A DNA stretch of 64,000 bases, from NCBI GenBank assembly GCA_034770075.1, contig CM068379.1, positions 17,359,506-17,423,505 on the forward strand. The letters run 5' to 3'. Position 1 is the stretch's first letter. Each line of letters begins with the position of its first letter. Below the pieces are notes generated by a model. The model saw only the letters and a list, made by a program, of their open reading frames with translations, was not told where the DNA came from and searched no databases. Made by a program: the position numbers and the translations under genes. Positions 11,953 to 25,203 of this stretch are shown here, in pieces. This DNA is from Aralia elata. Taxonomy: Eukaryota > Streptophyta > Magnoliopsida > Apiales > Araliaceae.

Positions 11953-14900
11953 TCAGACCAACTGCTCAATGATCTTGGATATGGCTGAGTAGCTCCCGAA
12001 AGCTGCTGAGATGGTGCCTACTATAATAATAAATATACAAAGAAATCCCTACAATAGATAATTACGAAAATGTTAGCAAAGGCAAAAAATACTGAGATGC
12101 TAAAACAAATAATAAAATAATCTCTAATTCTCCAAATCTGGTTCAATCTGGGTATTAATTGAGCAGTAGGATTTATTTTTTATTTTTTAGTACATTGGCT
12201 TTCTAAGCAATTTCCAAGAAAATTAGCCTTAACGGTCAAACCCAAAAGGGCCAAAAAAAACAAAAACAGAGAGCCTTTAATTCTTGCATATATTTAGGTA
12301 CACTGAAAGAAAAGTAAAAGATTACCACAATTAATGGTAAAAAGATTGTTTCAAAAGGTTCGTTTTCTGCGTTTCCTTGCCTTCTAGGCAATAAACGGAA
12401 CATCAGTGATAGGAAAAAGGCATTTTCCATTTATTTTCAACATATAAAGGATAGCATATTCTTTTCTAGCCATAAGAGTGATACTCATTCTGTTCCACAA
12501 ATAAAGAGTGCCATTTGCAAAATTTAAAAATATTAAGGACGTAGTTTTGTTCCATATTATCCTAATAAAGTAAGTTGTTGGTTTAGTAGTAGTGGTCTGA
12601 TAATGAAATTATAATGAAAATTTGAGGACATGGTGTTAGTTCATACTACTATTAACAGAAAAAAAGATTCTTTTTGTGGAATAAAAAAGTTTGGCAAATG
12701 GGACTTTTTTTGTGGCATCATATATTTAGTTGTGCTTCATATCTTCCCCTCCTTCAATTCCTTACTTCTATTGATTATAGATTGTAGTTATTATTACTAC
12801 TATAAATCTTTATTAGGGCCATATGACTGTTTTCTTGTGTTTTGACATACAACCTAGAACCAAGAGGTTTAATTTAGCAAAGTGACACGGTAACAAACTG
12901 ACAACTTTGGAGAATATAAAAGTAGTAATTTATTTCAACAAAGTCTTAAATATGTGGGAAAAAGATTTTTACAAGATAATTTAGGGGGCGTCTTAACATG
13001 GCAATTGTTTCTCTTTCAATATACTCTTATTGATATTGACAGGAAGGCGTGGCAGAAGGGAGAGCATTGTGCTTGGATGGTTATTAAAACAATCTCTTCC
13101 ATCTGTATGCTTGTTAAGTGCAATTGAGAGATATCTGCATGCCTAATATCTCTAAAACACTGTTGCAAGTCTAATTGTGTGTTGTGTATTGGGGGTGGAG
13201 GTAGTGGATATTCGGCATACAAGTCAGCTATAATATGCATCAATCTAAAACATTGGAAGTACCTGGAAGTAGGTGACTTTTCCCCTCAAGATGCTCAGGA
13301 AGCAAGCACAAGGAAGTATCAAGGTCTGAAATAGAAAATGTGATTACTATTTACCGCATAATAATTCTGACATGGCAAAAGCAATAGAACATCGAGATCT
13401 GAAGTAGAAATTGGCAAATAATAACATAATATAGCTTACCACTAGCATTGTTAGTAAAGATCCGATCAATGACATCACCAGACCTGTAAATGAGAAAATA
13501 ATACCCTAGTTTCAAATTTAAATGTTTGTGATAACATCAAGGAAAAGGAATATACAGCATCTTATCTTCTAACATTTGGAGCACTAAAAATACTGATGCA
13601 GTAAACACTGAGAAGACTTTGCACCAAAATAACAAAAAAGTAGTAGTCAACAGTGTGAAGACTTACCGAAAAAGGGGATGCTGAGGCCTACAAATAAAGT
13701 AGAGAACACCAATGCTGTTCTAATGAGGATCGAGTACATGTGAGATTTGAGATGGCTTGACGGTATCAATTCTTCCAGACTCATAGCTACCGGTGACATG
13801 GTTAATGCATATGTGCTTCTAATTAAGGATAACAGAAATTTCAACTTTGTGGTAATTTAAGCATACAAGAGCTTAGAAATTAAAAGACTAGTAAAAGAGG
13901 GGTAGAATGGTAAAGCTGAAAATTGACGGGATGCTCCAATCAATTTCTTCCCCATATCCTACAACTCAACAGAACCATAGAAGATAAATTTAAAATTTAA
14001 TTAATAATTTTCATTTATATCACGTGTTCAGAGTAGGGAAGAGATTACTTCCAAATAAAATGCTTAAGAACTATTTCGGAAAAAAGGATATTTGGTAAAT
14101 GGATTAACCACCTGCAAAAGAAAATTTTGATATATTACAAAACCAAAAATTTACAAATAAATGTTCAAACTTCAAACCCACCATGATATGCAGAGAGTTA
14201 TGAAAAGATTAAGTTCAAGGGTTGTACCGTAGTCCAAACAGCAATTTTGGACGCAACCAAATCTTGGGGCATATTAAGAGTATATTGTGACTGTGTTGAT
14301 TCACCAAACATTAAGTATCCAATCACAGCAACTCCAGCATACAACAATGTGCACAGAGCAAAACTGCATTCAGAATATATTTCAAGTCATTTAAAGAAAA
14401 CTAAAAGAAACTCCTTAGGACACCCTTTCTCATGTAATGAAGTCCTTAAATATTGGAACGGTTCTTTATGTGGTCCCACACATTAAAATCCATGCTCATT
14501 GTGCTCAATAGTGGGAGGACCTGTCACAGAATACTCTCACCTATGGATTATTCAAGTGAATTGAGAACCTAGTCCAATTTATTAGAATATAAAGTTATAG
14601 AGAACAAGGTACTTGAGCATGAACATGCAAGTGCTTTGTATAGAAGTGCCTAGACTGTTAGATACTAAAATAAAAATCATAATAACTCTTAGGGTTTCAC
14701 GGCAAGTGAAGATTGAACATCATAACATTACCTAGTTAAGAGAACAAGGGGAAACTGGTTTGGTTTTTCCATCGATGTATATATATTTGGAAAGACGGCA
14801 TGTCCCGAGTAGCAGTAACCGTAAAGACCAAGGGCAACAGGAAGAGTAGAGAGGTTCAATGGTGTCCCTTTGCCTTGAAAACCAACATCATCCACCAATC

Positions 14901-17900
14901 CAACCCAGAACAAGCAAAGGACCACCAATATTGATGCAACAACTCCCCCAGCTGAAAACAAAGCAAGCAGAAAGCAGAAGTCGTCATGATTCTTTTGGAT
15001 ATAGTAGCAGTCAATGTGTTCTGATGAAAACTACATACAACTAAGTTTTTCAGCCAATTACAGTCAAAATTTCACAACTAAGTTTTTCAACAAATTACTA
15101 ACTGTAACTAAGGATATTTTTAAATCGATTATTTTTTCACATGGAGATATTTTACACCGTGGAATAAACATCCAAAAATAATAATGGGATGTTAATATGT
15201 TTAAGAGATTGGCATTTATAATTTGTTTTAACAAAGTGAGAATAGTCCATTTTTTGATTAAGGGATTGTTTAGTGGATAGGACAGAGGTCTTCTAATCAT
15301 TTGGTATAGGTTCAAATCCTAATGGATGGAATTTATTTCCATATATATATATATATATATTATCTTGAATCCTTTACTTGGAATAGAAATAACTGGAAGT
15401 AAATAGATGAATATTGATGCTGTCTAATCTAATCTTTACAGATCAATCCGACGAGTCGTTACTTTGCACGTTTTTATTAGATATTTTCTCTTTCTTATCA
15501 ATATCAAGTTTGGATTCACAATACAAGTCATATACTTAAACACCTGTAAGCAAAAATTACACAATTATCCTAGCTACCTTTCACTAATGTGACTAAGTAT
15601 TCTCCATTATCATTTGTAAAGACAAACTGCAAAACTAGAGTTCGGAATGAAGAAATGGAAAAAATTCAAGTGATAAAAGCTACACAAGGAATTTATAATA
15701 CATACCAGAGATGTAACTTAGAACACTGAGGTCTCGGAGCCAAACCGTAGGAAGAACAGCTAGGGTGGTTATTAACGCAAACAGATGAGGCGAATTCAAT
15801 TCAAAACCTGCCAAACTTAAGTGTGCATTTGGAAACAGAGATGATAGATTATCACTCTCCAAAATAATATATTCAACGCAACAAGCCTGCAAGGAGAACA
15901 TGGAATTCATCTTAGTACATTATAAAGAAACTCAAAGGGTATAAAAAGAACCAATTTAATGGGAATGAAAATTTTAATCATTATTAAGCCACCAAACTTT
16001 GTACTTTTGATAAATAAAGGAATATATAAATAGAGGCATCGAAAAGGGATGCCACCAAAGTACACGTGGAGTATATGAAAATCAAGGAGAAGACACAAAT
16101 AGTCCAGTGAACCTTCCAAAAGGGAGCACAGCCTAGACACTAAAAAAATCTCAAGCTACCAGGCTGAACTCCAACACAAAATCAACAAAGGCCTCCATCA
16201 AACTCGGAAAGGATTCATGAACAATGGATCTTCTTCCCTAAACAATATCAGCATATTCTGTCTTCACAGATTCCCACCATAAGAAATGAAGCGGCCATAT
16301 TCCAACTCTTCATGCAGCTCTTATGAACTCTAGTCCCTCTCCAAGCAGCCAACAAAGACCAGACAGATCTCGGTATAAACCAAGTCATACTAAAAAGAAT
16401 GAGGAGTATCACCCACAAATCTCTGACGAAATCATAATGAACGAGGAAATGGTGTGCCGACTCCCAGTCGCTTTTATACATATAACAAAGATTCACCACA
16501 TTCCTCCCCCTCCTCTCCTCCATAATGAATCCTAGGTTAAAATGGCCCCCAGAGACACTGTCCATGATAAGAATGCCACCTTCCGAAGAATCCCGCACAC
16601 CAAATGGTCCTCCAAGGGAAAATAACCTCTCTGTGGTTTTCTAAGGCCCTATGGAATCCCACTCTTTCTGAAATACCCCCACCTCTGCAAGAGGAGACAA
16701 CGTCAACCTCCTCTAACTCCCAACCTTAAAAAATCCTCCAAAACACCGGTTGCCATGACATATGAGCATCCACAATAGTAATATAAGAATCACAATCCGC
16801 ACCTATGTAAACATATTGGAAAATCTAGAGCTAAGAGACTCCTCAGCAACCCAAACATTCCTCCAAAAACATATTCATGCGAGAGACAAAAATCTCTTTA
16901 AATTGGGAGAGGCCAATGCGTTTAGCTAAAATACAAGACGTAAAGGATGCCCACCTTTTCTGAATTGGAATTTGTTTCACATACAAATATTTTATGAATT
17001 CGTCTTTCCCTGACTTTCTATCTACTAGGTTAGTTTTCATATGGTGTGAAGAGAAACTGCTATAGTTTTTTTAAAATCATATTTTATCTGGTTATGATAG
17101 TGGTCCAACTTTGACTGTACCTTTCATCATTTTCCTTGGTAGAATAATAGACATTCGATAACTTATTAAAAATATACAAAGAAAATGTACCAGAAAAATA
17201 TCACATTGTTTAACTTCACCATCAGGCATCAACTGATCGTTTTTCTTTTCACACTTGATCATCTTAGCAAGCATGGAGAAAATTCTCCTTGTCTTTCCTA
17301 TGGTCACATGCCCAGATGGTCTTGGTAATGCATTAAATTCTGTGCCATGTGCAACATGCAAGCATGGGCTGAGCCACTATAACCGTATTATGGATTTAGG
17401 ACCAATTTCCCCCTTGACTTTTAATAATCTCTGAGAAGTGGTAATTATTGCATAATATCTCCCCAAAAGATTTTTGATGCTTAAGTGAGAATACAAAATA
17501 ATAAACTTACTAGGTGGAAGAACTATCTACCGGAAGACATGCATCTGATAAATGGTTATGCTGATTATACAATGACTGCTTCGGACATATAATGGTATAT
17601 AGAAATCTCAACATGTATGCCATAATCTATAAATATCTTAATACATGGAGAGACAGTGAAACGACTAAAAACTCTTAGTTATCATGGACAGCTTAGTATG
17701 AAACTACTAGAGGCAATTTCAGTTACTTTAGTTTCTGAAAGACAGTTCAGCTTCAAGTGGGTAAATTGTCATAAACTTTCGGGACAATGAGTCCAAAAAG
17801 ATTGGTTAGTACCAGCCACATAAAATGCAGATTGTCCTATATTTGACTTGTAATTTTGTTACCTTAAACCACTGTCAGCTAAAAGTATAGCAACTCTACA

Positions 17901-20900
17901 AGGCACCAGAAAATGGATAAAATATAAAGTCAGTTAGGGGAAAAAAAAACAAAGGAGAACAGAGAAGAAAAGAAAACAGCTCAACTAAGCCGGTTGTACT
18001 TACATATAACTCTGCATATAAGATTATCTGCAGCCACAAAGAAAAAAAAGCACAAGCAATGATTAGCAAAATGTCACAACTATAAGTCACTTTAATTAAA
18101 CTAATACTAAATTTTCCAACTAATAAATATAGGGAATAGTTTACTAAATCCCTAACTGTATGACCATCCTTTTGTTACAAGTGCCAAGTGCATGGCCCAC
18201 TCACTTGCCATTTTCTAGTTTTACAATTTACCTTTCTTGCAAAATATTTGTTAACGTTAACCCCTTTAGCCTTCATTTTCTGTTTTGGTTTCTGTTTACC
18301 AATAAGCCAGTATGCATCTAACATGACAGTCCCAACTTCCTAAAAATACATAATTTGAATGCAATGGAATGATATTCCTTTACATTATCCTGCTAAGGAC
18401 TCTGTTATCAAATACTTCATTCTTCCAAAAAAAAAAAAATGGGTTATGTAAGAAAAAGAAAGTACAGACATCCAAATCTTCCACCCCTGGCGGCAAAAAT
18501 GCCTTCTTTCCAATCTAATATGCAAGCAGAAATGGAATCAATATTGCTATGTATATTTCCCATTATCATTAATTCAATTTTACGTTTCTTCTGAGAAAGA
18601 TTTCTAGCCTCGAATTGAATGATAATAGAGTCTGGAAGATTCCAAGTTGCAATAATATTACGTGGAGAATATATAAATAATGCACTGCAAACTAGTGCAT
18701 TTCATAATCTTTCACAGCTAAGGCTTTTAAGAAGATGTATATAATTAAGTAGCAAGATTACAAGTCCAGTTTTGGCGTTTTATCATAGTGCAGATTGCTT
18801 TCAAATCTACCCCTTTACATTTTTAAAAAATTTATAATTTCAAGAACTAAGCCAGATAATAAATAATCTGAATGTCATAATCTTTCTTAAGGGTACAGGA
18901 TATCTACACATACGTCCACAAATTTAGATGAAATAAACCACTTAAAACTTGCAACAGTAAATCTAGAAAAATATTTATTATCAGATGAAGAAGATCTTCT
19001 CAAACTAGTTGTGCCAGATTCAAAATTCAGATTCGTCTACACAAAGAAAGTGAGGCTTAAAAATGGGAGGCGAAACAGACATAGCAAAGTACAGAAGATT
19101 AATTTTGAGATTGTTGCAATTTCATTAAAATAAATTGGTGATGCTAGTTAGTAAATATTTCATACAATGAACAAGTAGTTAGTATAAGGTAAATCAGCAG
19201 AAGTAAACATTAAAACAACAACTTTATTTAAAAGGACCTACAGAGATGGCGACACGTCCCATAGTGCCAAAGGCAGCCTGGCCAATGTCCGGGTATGTCT
19301 CAAGACCAGGTTGACTATCCAAGCAGTAACGCAAAAGAATCCCCGTGTAGAAAGATAGAATTCCAAAGATGAACAATAAAGAAAACCCAGCCCAACCTCC
19401 TTCTTTGACTGCATAAGGAGTAGAAAGAATACCCACTCCACATAGAACATTCATGCCTGTGTGAAACATCAAACAAATAAAAGATTAGTTTGGAGAAATT
19501 GGAATTAATTCATCCTTTTCTCTTAATCAGATAATGAAGCTGCATGGAAATGAGAATGAATTGCCAGAGGACCTATACTTGGTCAATGGAAAAAAAATGA
19601 ATGGTAAATAGAACTTTGATTGGTTAAGTTACTCATTTTTAATTTTATATTTTTGGTACACATGTTAAAGGTGTGGTTTCTTTGATCAAAGAGCTTGAAG
19701 TAATAGCAACCAACTAGCGACCTCTAATTAAGATATGACATTATGATCCCAAGAACAAGTTTATTAACCTAATATCCTATTGTTTCAGGACATACAAAAG
19801 GCAATCTCTAAGTTTCATGTATTGTACGTGCAGTTCTTAAAATTGAAGTGCAAAGGAGCAACCGATGCTAGACAAACTGAAATTTTGACTAATACTAAAG
19901 AACAAGATCCCGGTTTTAAGACCAAACATAAGTGTCTAACTATAATAATTCTTTTTGCTGCTACATTTCTCCCAAAATATTAATCCCCATAGCTAAATTA
20001 AGATAATGACAGCTGATTGATCACAAAGCCAAACCCCTATCAAGTTTATCATTACTAAATTTCTTTTCTTAGTATGTATGTACTTCCTGCATCTTGAGAT
20101 GAATATAAAAGATTAGTTCCTCAATGTCCTGGCTATTCACAGAACGTGAGAAGCAGATGATTAATCATCTGCTTCCAGAAGATCATCCAGGAGTGGTACT
20201 AGTCTCTCAGCCTCTGACCGCTACTAATAAAATAAGACGAACCACTACCAGTAGTCCTTCTGCCAACAGAACCAATGGCATCGGATCTAACTCAACTCTC
20301 TCCCTTTCTGGCTTAACCTACCGCTCTGTGGGCTTCTGTCCCTCTGGTCGTATTCAAAGGATCTCTCAAGAGTGAAAATCTCTCTCCCTTTCTTCTGGCA
20401 TCACAGCCTATTCTATTCTCTATTCTCCACCAGCAACTAAAACAAGATCGGATTGGTGAACAGGATGGCATTGAGTAAAGAACTTTAAAAAGGAACTCTT
20501 TTCTCAGACCTCAAAACAGAAGGACTCTTTTGATCTTGGCTATTTATTTAGCAACTCTTCCTGGCACTGAGTTGAATCCGAAATACCATTTCTCCTCTGT
20601 ATTCCAATTGCAAAACATACGCTGGTCTTAAGCCAGTGTTGAGTGCCTCCCGACTAAAGGATGACTTGTGTGCGATACTTTTTTTGGATCCTTCTTTCAA
20701 GTTTGGAACCTGACATGGAATAACTCTGAAGAAGAGTCCTACGGCGAACTCCAAACTGAAGCCATCCTGGCAAGCTCTTCCAGTTCGCTTATTATTCTTG
20801 ACTTATTATTATAAAAACTACTCACTATCCAAATGAAAGACGATCGATTATCTACCCAAGAAGATAAAGAGTCCCACATACGAGAAAAGGTCACAAATAG

Positions 20901-23900
20901 AGTTGAAACAAGTAACATTGCAAAGGCATAATGATAGTAGGGTCGGGATATCCCCGCCCTCCGAACTGGATGTGAAGAAATGCATTCTTGCTGGTTACTT
21001 TTTCTATCCCTTCAATTCTTTTTTTTTAGGAAATTCCTGAAATGATTCTTCTCTTGACTCCGAGGGAAATCTTTACCGCATACCTCTAAACCTGGCGGCT
21101 GCTCACTCTTTGAATAGTGATTCACCGGCCACTAGATTGATGAAGAATCTCTCCAAAATATGCTCTTTGATCAGTGATTCACCGACTACTAGATCCAGGG
21201 AGAGAACCTTATTCTCAAACCTGGTTGCTCAATTGATTGGCACTCCTGTAGGCTCATCTTGCAGACAAATTCTGGGGGTCCTAGGTCCCGCTCCACCAAG
21301 AAAATTTCTTCCCCTAAGCCATTTAAGTCTTATACCTAAACCAGAAATGCCGAGAAATTGTATAGAAGAAACACTAACAAATCCAACGAGGAAGCTCTAC
21401 TACATTAGAGCTAGACATGGTCCTGATCCCTCATCAACTCTAATTGGCGGGTTCTTATTCAGTTTTGCAAATGACGGTTCTGGGGCCGAGATTCTCCGTT
21501 TAATCTTAATTTACAGTAAAAATGATAGTATAAGTGTATAACTGCACAAGTAAGTTTAAATGAATTTTAAAATTTCCCCTATGTATGCAGGTTTATTTCT
21601 TCCCTGGACCCCATGTCAATATTCAAATGCACATTAAACATGCCCAAAGTGCTTTCCTTTGGCTATGGGAGTAGTGTTTTGCGGCTTCACTAGAAGTTTA
21701 CAGCTTCCGCATCCTTCAATATTCTAACAGGTGTTTATAACAACACTCATGTCCATTTAAATAAATGATGTTATTATCTTTACCAAATGCCTCTGAAGCT
21801 GTGAAGAAAATTTGGATTTATGAATGAAAACATAAGGACTATCAGAAGAACTGAAGCCCATGCAAGGATGATTCAAAATCATGAGATGTTTCACTTCAAT
21901 TAGGAAGTCTCGTCAAACCAAACATAGCTATAAACAGTTGCATCATAACAGTTGATCCTAATCTAACTATATGATAAAAAAATCATGTGATAAGGGACTT
22001 CTTGTTCTTGACACAACGAAAGGCACATTAACACTGAAAGAATTAGCCAAATTTTGTTAAGCAAATAATGATGAAAGTTAATTTAAATATAGCCCTAACA
22101 ATGTTTAAATAGTACAAAATAAGCCAGAAATCCTAATTAGACAATAAGTAGCGAAATTACTTAAAAACCCCTAAGTTCATAAAAATAAGAAAAACTTCAG
22201 AAGATCCAAACCACTCTTCCCCGTGCGTTTTCGGGCCCCAAACAGCATACATCATGGCCGATGGTGCTGAGTCTTGTAGATCTCGTCGTTCGTTTTGATT
22301 TGACAAATTATGGGCTAACCAAATGGCCAAAACAAGATTAACCGACCAAAAGGCCTTCACCAGCAGAGTCACTTCTTTTTCTTTTTTCTTTTTTTAAATT
22401 CTTTTATTTTTGTAGATGAGAAATTTGAAAGTCGGAACCAGCATAAAGAAATATCCCCCTTTTTATTTTGAGTTATTCTTCTGGATTTGTTGCTCAAGAC
22501 TTGATAATGAAATGGTAATTCTTGGCATGCATCTTAGACTTGAAGGCAATCTAGAATGTTATTAACTGTGAGCATTTTAGGTTCACGTATACCAACAAAA
22601 TTTATGTGTAGAAGAGTGTTGCTAACAAGATTAGAGAAAGTTACTTGCTTTACCATTTAAAAAAGAAGAAAATCTTTCCTTTGAATGGGATAAAATCCAA
22701 GTCATTACTTAAATCAGATATTAACCTTTTTAACCTGTAATATGGAGTTAAATTGTGTTCCCAAACATACCATTTAGCACAGCTTGGCCATATGAGCTCT
22801 GTCGAGAAACTGAAATTTCATGCGAGACCTTGGAGGATTTTTGATCATCAGTCACTTTCTTCAAAAAAGATCTCCTTGATGAAATAGGAGGAAGGAGGGA
22901 ATGAGAACTTCGTCTTTGTTGGGGTTGTTGTTCATCTGGTAGTGTTGGAAAGAGCGGTTTAGCCAAGGATGGTAATATCTCGGGAGTATGTCTTCTTGTA
23001 AGTGACGAGGAAAGAAATGAGCCACTTAATCGTGATAATGCAGGAGTTCCCAGAAAGTTGAGGCTTGGAGACGGCACACTACTATACAAATCAATTGATT
23101 GCCTGAAACATTATTTAGAAGACATTACTTATTAGAACTAGATATTGAACAAATGCATATAAAAGAGAAAAATGGTATAGCAGTATTTCATTTAATAATT
23201 GTATACCCGAACATAAAGAAAGATGCAAAAAAAATTTTTTTTAAACACGTCATTTTAGATCATCTGTGAAATTTTTTCTGCATTCACACATAATCATTCT
23301 CATAACCTTTTTTTTTCACACGTAATTGTAAAAGTTTATCTGCATTCATAACTTTTATCTGCTGTTTCTTAAAATATAAGTGCTAACACTAATTGTGCAC
23401 AAGTTATTTTCACTAGTCTTCCAGAATCATTCTCATATTGCTATATACTCAAACTAGAATCCTTTTTATAAACATTAAGGTAAATATTTAATATAGCTTC
23501 GGCACAAATTTTTCATTAACTATTAGCTCAATTAGGATCCTTATATCTGCTCTGAGTACCTCTACAACCCACTTTTTAAAAATCTACAAACATCACTATA
23601 GAATTTGGTTTTGGCTAAAGGTTTGTACACATTATATTGCCACTTGACCTGGGAGGTTCTGCTGGTCTAAGTATAATCTTGAAAAAGTAGCAGATTTGTG
23701 CCTAAGAAATTATTCATTGAGGTGACAGATTAATTAAGGAAAATACCTCGACAATTATCATTGCACTAACTATTACTGGAAAATAGCATATTCGAGTACT
23801 AGAGGGGGGGAGTGATTGCTAAAGTCTTAAAAAAATATTTGAATTTTGAAGGAAATAATTCCAGAGCAATAGATCATCAAGAACATTACAACTAGACTCA

Positions 23901-24323
23901 AAAACTTTATATCGGTAGTCCACAATCATCATCCATTCATTTAATTAATCCACTTTTCCGCTGCAAAGAGTAAATTAATCATATTATAGAATTAATTATC
24001 CTATAGTACCTTATGTACTAGATTAAAAGCATGTGATGAGCATAAAACTGGCCACCTAAAAATATTGGGTTACTGATATCTTCAGTAGAAAAATAAAAGG
24101 ATCTAATTCATTTAACCAATTCCATAACCAAAAACTTTGTTACCTGTAACTTTGAGGCCATGTGGTGTTCAAGGAATTGGGTTTGCTCTGCTGCTGATTA
24201 TCATTCGAATAGTTTGAAGAATCCGAAATCATGTCCATCATCCTCGCATTTACTGTATTCATTTTCTTCATCCTCCTCCTCACTCTCAATATAAAAACTC
24301 CGATCGGATACCGAGTTCTTCAT
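11953..24323 (-). CDS. AVT1C-like: AVT1C-like vacuolar amino-acid transporter, 12 coding exons, exon 1 frameshifted
   Basis: This is an amino-acid/auxin permease (AAAP) family transporter of the plant AVT1 group, expected to be a proton-coupled amino-acid carrier of the vacuolar membrane. Minus-strand exons, read by splice sites and frame, are 24144-24323, 22771-23102, 19242-19456, 18004-18027, 15706-15886, 14732-14951, 14228-14363, 14092-14111, 13667-13812, 13440-13483, 13263-13325 and 11953-12048 (stop TGA). The phases agree across all junctions. The predicted length is about 551 aa, close to what I recall for Arabidopsis AVT1C. A hydrophilic N-terminus of about 170 residues (IDLYSSVPSPSL, RRHTPEILPSL) precedes the membrane part with NVLCGVGILSTPYA, FYTGILLRYCLDS, ETYPDIGQAAFG, GYCYSGHAVFPNIY, MSPVAMSLEELIP and a final FGSYSAISKIIEQ. 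Exon 1 starts MKNSVSDRSFYIESEEEDEE but needs one base removed in the TTT run near 24208 to stay in frame. A second ATG at 24271 reads directly into the downstream frame and would give about 534 aa. Introns are long (up to 3.3 kb) and hold transposon and organelle-like DNA. Confidence 0.9.
13813..14091 (-). other. U12-type AT-AC intron, preceded by a 20-nt microexon (14092-14111)
   Basis: Exon 8 (14092-14111) reads GTG GTT AAT CCA TTT ACC AA and is followed directly by ATATCCTTTTT, a perfect U12 5' splice site. Near the 3' end lies TCCTTAAT, the U12 branch-site consensus, a short distance before AGAAGCAC; splicing after that AC joins to give TKYALTMSPVA, the expected AVT1 sequence. No GT-AG choice here restores that reading. 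The intron is 279 nt. Confidence 0.85.
16110..16800 (-). mobile_element. LINE fragment (zf-RVT region) in intron 4 of the transporter
   Basis: On the minus strand around 16248-16598 a peptide with NLCYMYKSDWESAHHFLVHY, DFVRDLW, PRSVWSLLAAWRG and WNMAASFLMVGICEDR matches the C-terminal zinc-binding region that follows reverse transcriptase in plant L1-type LINEs. Upstream, around 16600, FPWRTIWCAGFF in another frame fits the segment just before it. Frames are broken and the 5' part is absent, so this is a dead fragment. It is in the same orientation as the host gene. Confidence 0.65.
18004..18027 (-). other. 24-nt microexon (exon 4) of the transporter
   Basis: It encodes IILYAELY between a clean CTGCAG acceptor and a GTAAGT donor, in phase 0 on both sides. 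Introns of 1.2 kb and 2.1 kb flank it. The peptide fits the ISxxLYxELYxCCVEY region of AVT1 proteins, so the exon is needed for the family sequence. Confidence 0.85.
20120..21545. other. probable organelle-derived DNA in intron 2 of the transporter
   Basis: This block is clearly less AT-rich and less monotonous than the intron around it. The peptide FTEREKQMINHLLPE near 20135 (plus strand) looks like a piece of plastid Ycf2. The rest, including a 143-aa open stretch at 21110-21541 with GTPVGSSCRQILGVLGP, has the look of plant mitochondrial non-coding DNA. A plastid fragment carried in mitochondrial DNA and then moved to the nucleus would explain both. The boundaries are approximate and the origin is an inference. 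Confidence 0.45.
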
Positions 24324-24383
24324 CTTCTCAAACTGCTTCCTCTAATAGCTTCTTCCTCAGTTCCTCCTGAATCAAATCTTACC

Positions 24384-25203
24384 TCTGTTAACACAAATTA
24401 ATTTTCAATTTCAATATTTTTTTTTAAAAACAAAGAAAAAAAAAAGGTAAACACCTTTCCAACATTTAATTTATATGCAAAAGACATTTGGTGTACAACA
24501 AGCTCAATTTACACCAAATTAATGGGAAAATATCAAATTTCATACCACTTCTCACTGCATAACTGCTATATTGGTGACTAGGGAACAGTCTGTTCATAAT
24601 AGCTGTTAAGTTTCCTTAGGAGGAATAATGTTTGTTTATATATTTAAATATGAATTACGAGCTCAACCCATTTATTTCAAATTTAAATACAATTAGTTGC
24701 TGAAATAACAGTCAATTTATAAATTTATATATATATATATATATCAATTTAAATTTATATATATATATATATATATATATATGCTCATATATATACACAA
24801 TGCTAAAAAATAACACAAATCACAAGAAATTTAGCCGAAATTTTTTACCGCCAAAATCGAATTCTGCATTACAGTCAAAACATAAATTCGTACGGAATGA
24901 TTATATTATTAATCATTACTCATAAGGTAAAAAGGAAAAACACGGACATGATTATATATAGATGATTTTAGTTTTAGTTAGGTTCAAAAAGGTATAGACG
25001 TTTTTAGTTAGAGGAAGAGAAAGAAAATGAACCTTGGGTGGGGATCTTGTGAAGGGATGCTTAGCTTTCTCTCTCTAGAATTGAAGATAAGTAGCCTTTT
25101 GAAAGGCTCTACAGAGAGGGAAGAAGAGGAGAGAGAAAATGGTGGTGATAACTGATAAGTTAGCTACAATGTGTGTAATATTTTCGGGGAGTCCAATTAT
25201 ATA
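24384..25203 (-). promoter_or_regulatory. promoter, 5' UTR exon and 5' UTR intron of the transporter
   Basis: On the minus strand TATATAAT lies at 25196-25203. About 30 bases downstream begins a CT-rich leader (TTCTCTCTCCTCTTCTTCCC around 25110-25140) typical of plant 5' UTRs. A donor CCCAAG/GTTCAT ends this leader exon at 25033 and an acceptor TTAACAG/AGG at 24385 begins the exon containing the ATG at 24323. The transcription start near 25165-25172 is inferred from the TATA position only. Confidence 0.55.
24728..24782. repeat. (TA)n microsatellites
   Basis: Two TA runs separated by CAATTTAAATTTA lie in the 5' UTR intron of the transporter. Confidence 0.95.

Noticed and set aside
13016..13243. 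Last exon of the transporter at the 75-aa minus-strand ORF
   Set aside because: The peptide does not fit the AVT1 C-terminus; the exon at 11953-12048 does, with correct phase and a stop codon.
20124..20375. A functional ycf2 gene
   Set aside because: Only about 20 residues resemble Ycf2; the rest of the frame does not.
21110..21541. A 143-aa protein-coding gene in intron 2
   Set aside because: No family recognised, and the surrounding block looks like transferred organelle spacer DNA.
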